DNA of 64,000 nt from Cyanobium sp. NIES-981. Its GTDB lineage: Bacteria > Cyanobacteriota > Cyanobacteriia > PCC-6307 > Cyanobiaceae. The stretch is from contig NZ_LT578417.1 in assembly GCF_900088535.1 (NCBI RefSeq), positions 1,674,001 to 1,738,000 on the forward strand. The letters are read 5' to 3'. Every line of letters begins with the position of its first letter. The stretch's first letter is position 1. Below the pieces are notes generated by a model, which ran no database searches, was not told the DNA's origin, and saw only the letters and a program-made list of their open reading frames with translations. Shown piece after piece: positions 60,177 through 64,000 of the stretch. Made by a program: the position numbers and the translations under genes.

Positions 60177-61205
60177 ATGACCGTCGCCAGCACCACTGCA
60201 GCAGGCCCGGCTCCCCATCTGCAGGAAAACCTGCTGACGCCGCGCTTTTACACCACAGACATCGCCAGAGCCGCCCGCACCGATCTCGACGCCCAGAGGG
60301 CCGCCTTCGAGGCGATGCTCACCGAGATGGAGGCCGACTACAACCGCGATCACTTCGATCGCAAGGCCCCGCTCGCGCGGCTGTCCGCCCTCAGCGCCGA
60401 GGAGAAGGAGGCCTACGAGAGCTACCTGGTGCGCTCCTGCGTGTCGGAATTTTCCGGTTTCCTGCTGTTCAAGGAGCTCTCCCGCCAGCTGCAGAGGGCC
60501 CACCGGCCGGAGCTGGGCCGTCTGTTCAACCTGATGGCCCGCGACGAAGCCCGCCATGCCGGCTTTCTGAACCGGGCCCTGGTGGCCGAGGGCATCGACA
60601 TCGATCTGCCCGCCCTCAGCGGCAGGCGCCCGATCACGTGGTTCCCGCTCAACTGGGTGCTCTACTCGGTATATCTCTCCGAGAAGATCGGCTACTGGCG
60701 CTACATCCTGATTGACCGGCACCTGAAGGCCCATCCAGACCATGCCTTCGCGCCGCTGTTTGATTTCTTCGAGCCCTGGTGCCAGGACGAGAACCGCCAC
60801 GGCGACATCTTCAACCTGCTGATCCGCTGCTGGCCGGAGCTGCGCGGCGGTGTGCGGGGACGCCTGCTGAGCCGATTCTTTCTCTGGAGCGTCTTTCTCA
60901 CCCACAGCCTCACCGTCTGCGAGCGGGGTGACTTCTACCGGCTGCTGGGCATGGATCCCGATCACTTCGATGCCGAGGTGATGCGGCAGACCAACCGCAC
61001 GGCCCGCCGCGCCTTCCCCGTGGTGTTCCAGCTGGAGGGCAGCGCCTATCTGGCCCTGCGCGATCAGCTGGTGGCCACGTTCCGGCAGCTCCGCGCCAGC
61101 CGGGGACAGCCCCTGCGCCGGCTGGGGCTGCAGGGGCGTTTCGCCCTGCTGCTGCTGCGCCAGTTCCTGCAACCGATGGTGCCCTCCACTCCGGCTGCCG
61201 CCTGA
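60177..61205 (+). CDS. acsF: Mg-protoporphyrin IX monomethyl ester (oxidative) cyclase
   Basis: Di-iron oxygenase that forms the isocyclic ring of chlorophyll. 342 residues from ATG at 60177 (MTVASTTAAGP); ATG at 60111 would add 22 residues rich in Ala and Arg. NLLTPRFYTTDIARAA and EADYNRDHF open the core, and the metal-binding MARDEARHAGF and CQDENRHGDIF (E..ExxH pairs) are intact. It leads an acsF-ho-hemN set matching the microaerobic (chlAII type) operon of other cyanobacteria, so it may be the low-oxygen isoform; a second acsF may exist elsewhere. Confidence 0.95.
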   Translation: MTVASTTAAGPAPHLQENLLTPRFYTTDIARAARTDLDAQRAAFEAMLTEMEADYNRDHFDRKAPLARLSALSAEEKEAYESYLVRSCVSEFSGFLLFKELSRQLQRAHRPELGRLFNLMARDEARHAGFLNRALVAEGIDIDLPALSGRRPITWFPLNWVLYSVYLSEKIGYWRYILIDRHLKAHPDHAFAPLFDFFEPWCQDENRHGDIFNLLIRCWPELRGGVRGRLLSRFFLWSVFLTHSLTVCERGDFYRLLGMDPDHFDAEVMRQTNRTARRAFPVVFQLEGSAYLALRDQLVATFRQLRASRGQPLRRLGLQGRFALLLLRQFLQPMVPSTPAAA

Positions 61206-61249
61206 GCAGTCCCCCGGCCATCCCCTCCACCCCGTCGCCCATCGCCGCC

Positions 61250-62011
61250 ATGCCCCTCACCCGTCCCGCCGCCGATCCCAGCGCCATGGCCGACCCCGGC
61301 ATCCCCGAGCCCGGCATCCCCGAGCGCCCCATCTCCAACCACGCCATTCCCGGCGGGGATCGGGGGGCACGAACGCTGGGGCCCCGGCTGCGCAGACTGC
61401 ACGCCCGCATCGGCAGGGCCCACCACCACGCCGAGGGCATGCGCTTCTCGAGGGCCCTGCTGGCGGGCCAGGCCGACCCCCGGCAACTGGCCGCTCTGCT
61501 GCGCGCCCTGGCACCGGCCTACGCCCTGCTGGAGCAGGAGGCCCCGCCCCTGGCGGCCTCGCTCGGCGCCACGGCCCTGCCCTGGGCGGATCTGGCCCGC
61601 ACCCCGGCCCTGCGCCACGACCTCGCCCAGCTGGCGGTGCTGCCGGCCACCCCGCCCTCGGCGGCGGCGGCCATCTGGCTCGAGCAGCTGCGGGGGCTGG
61701 CCCGCCAGGCCCCGCACCGGCTGATGGCCCACGTCTACGTGCGCTACGGCGGCGACCTCTCCGGCGGTCAGCAGCTGGCCCAGCAGGCCGCGGCCATCCT
61801 GGCGCGCCACCAGCTGAGCACCCCCACGTTCTGGGCCTTCGCCCGTGGGATCCCGGCCCTGAAGCAGGCGCTGCATGACGGCATCGAGCAGCTGGTGCTG
61901 ACGGAGCCGCAGGAGGAGGAGTTGCTGGACGAGGCCGAACAGGCCTTCGTCACCACCCAGCGGTTGCTGGCGGAACTGGCCGACCTCCTGCCGGAGCCGC
62001 CACCGGCCTGA
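61250..62011 (+). CDS. ho: Heme oxygenase
   Basis: Opens heme to biliverdin IX-alpha, precursor of phycobilins. 253 residues from ATG at 61250, or 241 from ATG at 61286. Heme-ligand region GRAHHHAEGMRFSRALLAG and the distal RYGGDLSGGQQLAQQ (LSGGQ-like) are diagnostic. N-terminal 40 residues are a Pro/Gly-rich extension with a duplicated CCCGGCATCCCCGAG unit (PGIPE twice). Sits 44 nt after acsF and 70 nt before hemN; by context the low-oxygen isozyme (ho2 type). Confidence 0.94.
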   Translation: MPLTRPAADPSAMADPGIPEPGIPERPISNHAIPGGDRGARTLGPRLRRLHARIGRAHHHAEGMRFSRALLAGQADPRQLAALLRALAPAYALLEQEAPPLAASLGATALPWADLARTPALRHDLAQLAVLPATPPSAAAAIWLEQLRGLARQAPHRLMAHVYVRYGGDLSGGQQLAQQAAAILARHQLSTPTFWAFARGIPALKQALHDGIEQLVLTEPQEEELLDEAEQAFVTTQRLLAELADLLPEPPPA

Positions 62012-62081
62012 CGGCTGCCCATCCCCCCTCTCACCAGGGCCTGTCCCCCATCCCCCCCCGTCCTTCCACGCCACCGGCTCC

Positions 62082-63440
62082 ATGGCCCCTGTTGCCTCTC
62101 CCCTCAGCCCCCTCGACCTGCTGCTCAAGTACGACCAGCCCGTGCCGCGCTACACGAGCTACCCCACGGCGGCGGCCTTCAGCGCGGACGTGGGCGCCAG
62201 GGAGCTCGGGGAGCAGCTGGCCGCGCCCACCACGGCCCCGCTCTCGCTCTATGTGCACGTGCCGTTCTGCCGCCATGCCTGCTGGTACTGCGGCTGCAAC
62301 AAGATCACCACCCAGCTGGGCTCGAAGGTGGTGGAGCCCTACCTGGCCTCGCTGGAGCGGGAGCTGGAGCTGATCGCCGCGGCAATGCCGCAACGGCGGC
62401 GTCTGGCCCAGCTGCACTGGGGCGGCGGCACCCCCAACTACCTCAACGCCGAGGAAACCAACCGGCTCTGGGAGCTGATCGCCCGCCACTTCGACCTCGC
62501 CGCCGACCTGGAGGCCTCGATCGAGGTGAACCCCGAATTCCTCAGCCGCGATGGGGTGCTGCAGCTGCGGCAGCTGGGCTTCAACCGCCTCAGCTTCGGC
62601 ATCCAGGACGCGGATCCGGTGGTGCAGAAGGCGGTGAACCGGGTGGTGCCGGTGGAGCAGCTGCGGCGGGTGATGGGCTGGCTGCGGGAGGCCGACTTCG
62701 CCAGCGTGAATGTGGACCTGATCTGCGGGCTGCCCCTGCAGACCCCGGAGCGTTTCCGCCGCACCCTGGAGCTGGTGGAGGAGCTGCGTCCGGATCGGGT
62801 GTCGCTGTTCTCCTTCGCCTACCTGCCGCAGCAGCTGCCGCTGCAGCGCCGGATCGCCGCCAGCGATCTGCCCAGCCAGCATGCGCGGATCACCATGCTC
62901 GAAACCGCCCAGGCCCTGCTCTGCAGCAGGGGCTATGAGGCCATCGGCATGGACCACTACGCCCTGGCCGGCGACAGCCTGGCTGCCGCGACCCGGGAGG
63001 ACAGGCTGCACCGCAACTTCCAGGGCTACACCACGGGCGGCGAGCTGGAGCTGCTGGGGGTGGGGCCCACGGCGATCAGCCAGTTTCCCCACCTGTTCTG
63101 CCAGAACCAGCGCGACCTCAAGGCCTGGGCGGCGGAGCTGGCGCAGGGCCGCCTGCCGGTGGAACGGGGCCTGGTGGTGCGCGATCCGGCGGTGCTGGAG
63201 CGGCGGGAGCTGATCCGCCAGGTGATGTGCAGCTTCGCCGTGGAGCTGGACCTGGGGCGGTTCGCTCCGGAGTGGGGGAGGCTGCAGGAGCTGGCCGCCG
63301 ATGGCCTGGTGCAGCTGCAGAGCCGGGGGGACCGCGGCGTGGTGCAGGTGACCCGGCAGGGGCGCTGGCTGATCCGCACGGTGGCCGCCGTGTTCGATCC
63401 GGAGCAGCGCCGCCGGGCGAGCGGATCGCGCCTGATCTGA
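62082..63440 (+). CDS. hemN: Oxygen-independent coproporphyrinogen III oxidase
   Basis: Radical SAM oxidative decarboxylation of coproporphyrinogen III without oxygen. 452 residues from ATG at 62082. PRYTSYPTA opening, radical SAM cluster motif CRHACWYCGCNK (CxxxCxxC), QLHWGGGTPNYL, and INVDL-type NVDLICGLP. The N-terminal PRYTSYPTAxxF is the true-HemN hallmark that separates it from HemW. Its oxygen-independence fits the low-oxygen logic of this operon. C-terminal tail carries the HemN extension. Confidence 0.96.
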   Translation: MAPVASPLSPLDLLLKYDQPVPRYTSYPTAAAFSADVGARELGEQLAAPTTAPLSLYVHVPFCRHACWYCGCNKITTQLGSKVVEPYLASLERELELIAAAMPQRRRLAQLHWGGGTPNYLNAEETNRLWELIARHFDLAADLEASIEVNPEFLSRDGVLQLRQLGFNRLSFGIQDADPVVQKAVNRVVPVEQLRRVMGWLREADFASVNVDLICGLPLQTPERFRRTLELVEELRPDRVSLFSFAYLPQQLPLQRRIAASDLPSQHARITMLETAQALLCSRGYEAIGMDHYALAGDSLAAATREDRLHRNFQGYTTGGELELLGVGPTAISQFPHLFCQNQRDLKAWAAELAQGRLPVERGLVVRDPAVLERRELIRQVMCSFAVELDLGRFAPEWGRLQELAADGLVQLQSRGDRGVVQVTRQGRWLIRTVAAVFDPEQRRRASGSRLI

Positions 63441-63477
63441 GGGCCCTTCCTAGCCTTCAGGCCAGGGAGATCCCTCC

Positions 63478-64000
63478 ATGCTGCTCTCCGCGTCCCGCCC
63501 GATCGCCAGCCTCAGCCCCGAGGAGGCGCTGGCGGCACTGCAGAGCCGGCCGGAGGGACTCGCGGCCACCGAAGCCAGGCGCCGGCTGGAGCAGTTCGGG
63601 GCCAACCGGCTGCCTCCCCAGCGCCGGCGCCCCCTGATCCTGCGCTTCACCGATCAGCTGCGGCACTTCATGGCCCTGCTGCTGTGGGCCGCCGGGGGCA
63701 TGGCCTTCCTGGCCCGCACGCCGGAGCTGGGCTGGGCCATTTGGAGCGTGGTGCTCATCAATGCACTCTTCAGCTTCTGGCAGGAGTTCCAGGCCGAGCG
63801 CACCCTGGCGGCGCTCACCGAGGTACTGCCGCGCCAGGTGCGGGTCTGCCGGGACGGCACGGTGCAGTCGCTCCCGGTGGAGGAGCTGGTGCCCGGCGAT
63901 CTGGTGGACCTGGAAGAGGGGGATCAGGTGCCGGCGGACTGCCGGGTGCTGACGGCGGCGGCGCTGTATCTCAATGTGGCCGTGCTCACGGGGGAATCCC
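63478..64000 (+). CDS. Cation-transporting P-type ATPase, C-terminus outside window
   Basis: Begins at ATG 63478 with a good AGGGAGA site (63464-63470) and is open to the window end (174 codons). N-terminal cation-ATPase domain (SLSPEEALAALQSRPEGL, TEARRRLEQFGANRLP), first membrane helices, then an actuator-domain start EELVPGDLVDLEEGDQVPADCRVL and the incomplete LTGES motif at the very end. Resembles the P2/Ca2+- or Na+/K+-like group. The DKTGT site and ion-binding helices are beyond the window. 37 nt after hemN; co-transcription unknown. Confidence 0.88.
   Translation, partial: MLLSASRPIASLSPEEALAALQSRPEGLAATEARRRLEQFGANRLPPQRRRPLILRFTDQLRHFMALLLWAAGGMAFLARTPELGWAIWSVVLINALFSFWQEFQAERTLAALTEVLPRQVRVCRDGTVQSLPVEELVPGDLVDLEEGDQVPADCRVLTAAALYLNVAVLTGES

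Overview
The window is a GC-rich chromosomal segment of a cyanobacterium. It carries core oxygenic-photosynthesis genes (psaA, psbA, psbO, crtR, acsF, ycf20- and ycf66-type genes), ferredoxin-dependent glutamate synthase, LL-diaminopimelate aminotransferase, a CbiG-CobJ fusion and the str operon order rpsL-rpsG-fusA-tuf-rpsJ. High GC, short intergenic gaps, many GTG starts and a cofG / photosystem-II radical-SAM / psbA neighbourhood suggest an alpha-cyanobacterium of the Cyanobium / Synechococcus subcluster 5.2 type. The genus is inferred from gene content only. I saw no insertion sequence, prophage, CRISPR array or plasmid function; this is a chromosomal backbone.

Layout. 1-6.5 kb: psaA (cut by the window edge), a proline-rich lipoprotein overlapping a CbiG-CobJ cobalamin enzyme, tRNA-Pro and lipA. 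6.6-13.7 kb: glsF, a phosphodiester-glycosidase-type exported protein and an A-type Fe-S carrier. 13.8-18.6 kb: the str operon, with strong hairpins between tuf and rpsJ. 18.7-24.4 kb: a LON-domain protein, an MPBQ-type methyltransferase, pheA, a DUF1997 protein, and rne-rnhB behind a long structured leader. 24.8-30 kb: a double-module radical SAM protein divergent from dapL, then clpS and a CPBP protease-like protein. 30-37 kb: cofG and a photosystem II radical SAM protein divergent from psbA (a Glu130, D1:2-type D1), then a bile-acid-type transporter, aroC and eda. 37-43 kb: ftsH, sat, psbO, coaBC and small conserved proteins. 43-50 kb: tRNA-Ala, several short genes including a 53-residue PCP_red-type protein and a 45-residue membrane protein, pyrB, a DNA glycosylase, gatC, crtR, tRNA-Leu and ycf66. 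50-59 kb: ileS and a tightly packed FIST / trmB / ictB / sugar-kinase run. 59-64 kb: a pentapeptide-repeat protein and an ArsR-type regulator divergent from an acsF-ho-hemN operon, followed by a P-type ATPase cut by the window end.

Functional themes. Photosystem core and repair are represented by psaA, psbA, psbO and ftsH. Tetrapyrrole metabolism is represented by CbiG-CobJ, acsF, ho, hemN and the PCP_red mini-protein. The acsF-ho-hemN order matches the low-oxygen tetrapyrrole operon known from other cyanobacteria (chlAII-ho2-hemN), but here the divergent regulator is ArsR-like and has no cysteine, whereas the known activator ChlR is MarR-type.

The most unexpected DNA-level pattern is a set of short tandem repeats (13-18 nt units) sitting on gene ends or starts. 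Three begin at a stop codon (after lipA, the glycosidase gene and the 45-residue protein gene), and one provides the start codon of the PCP_red mini-gene. No clearly undescribed multi-gene system was found; the best leads are those repeats, the ArsR-controlled operon, and a few short genes that automatic annotation easily misses.
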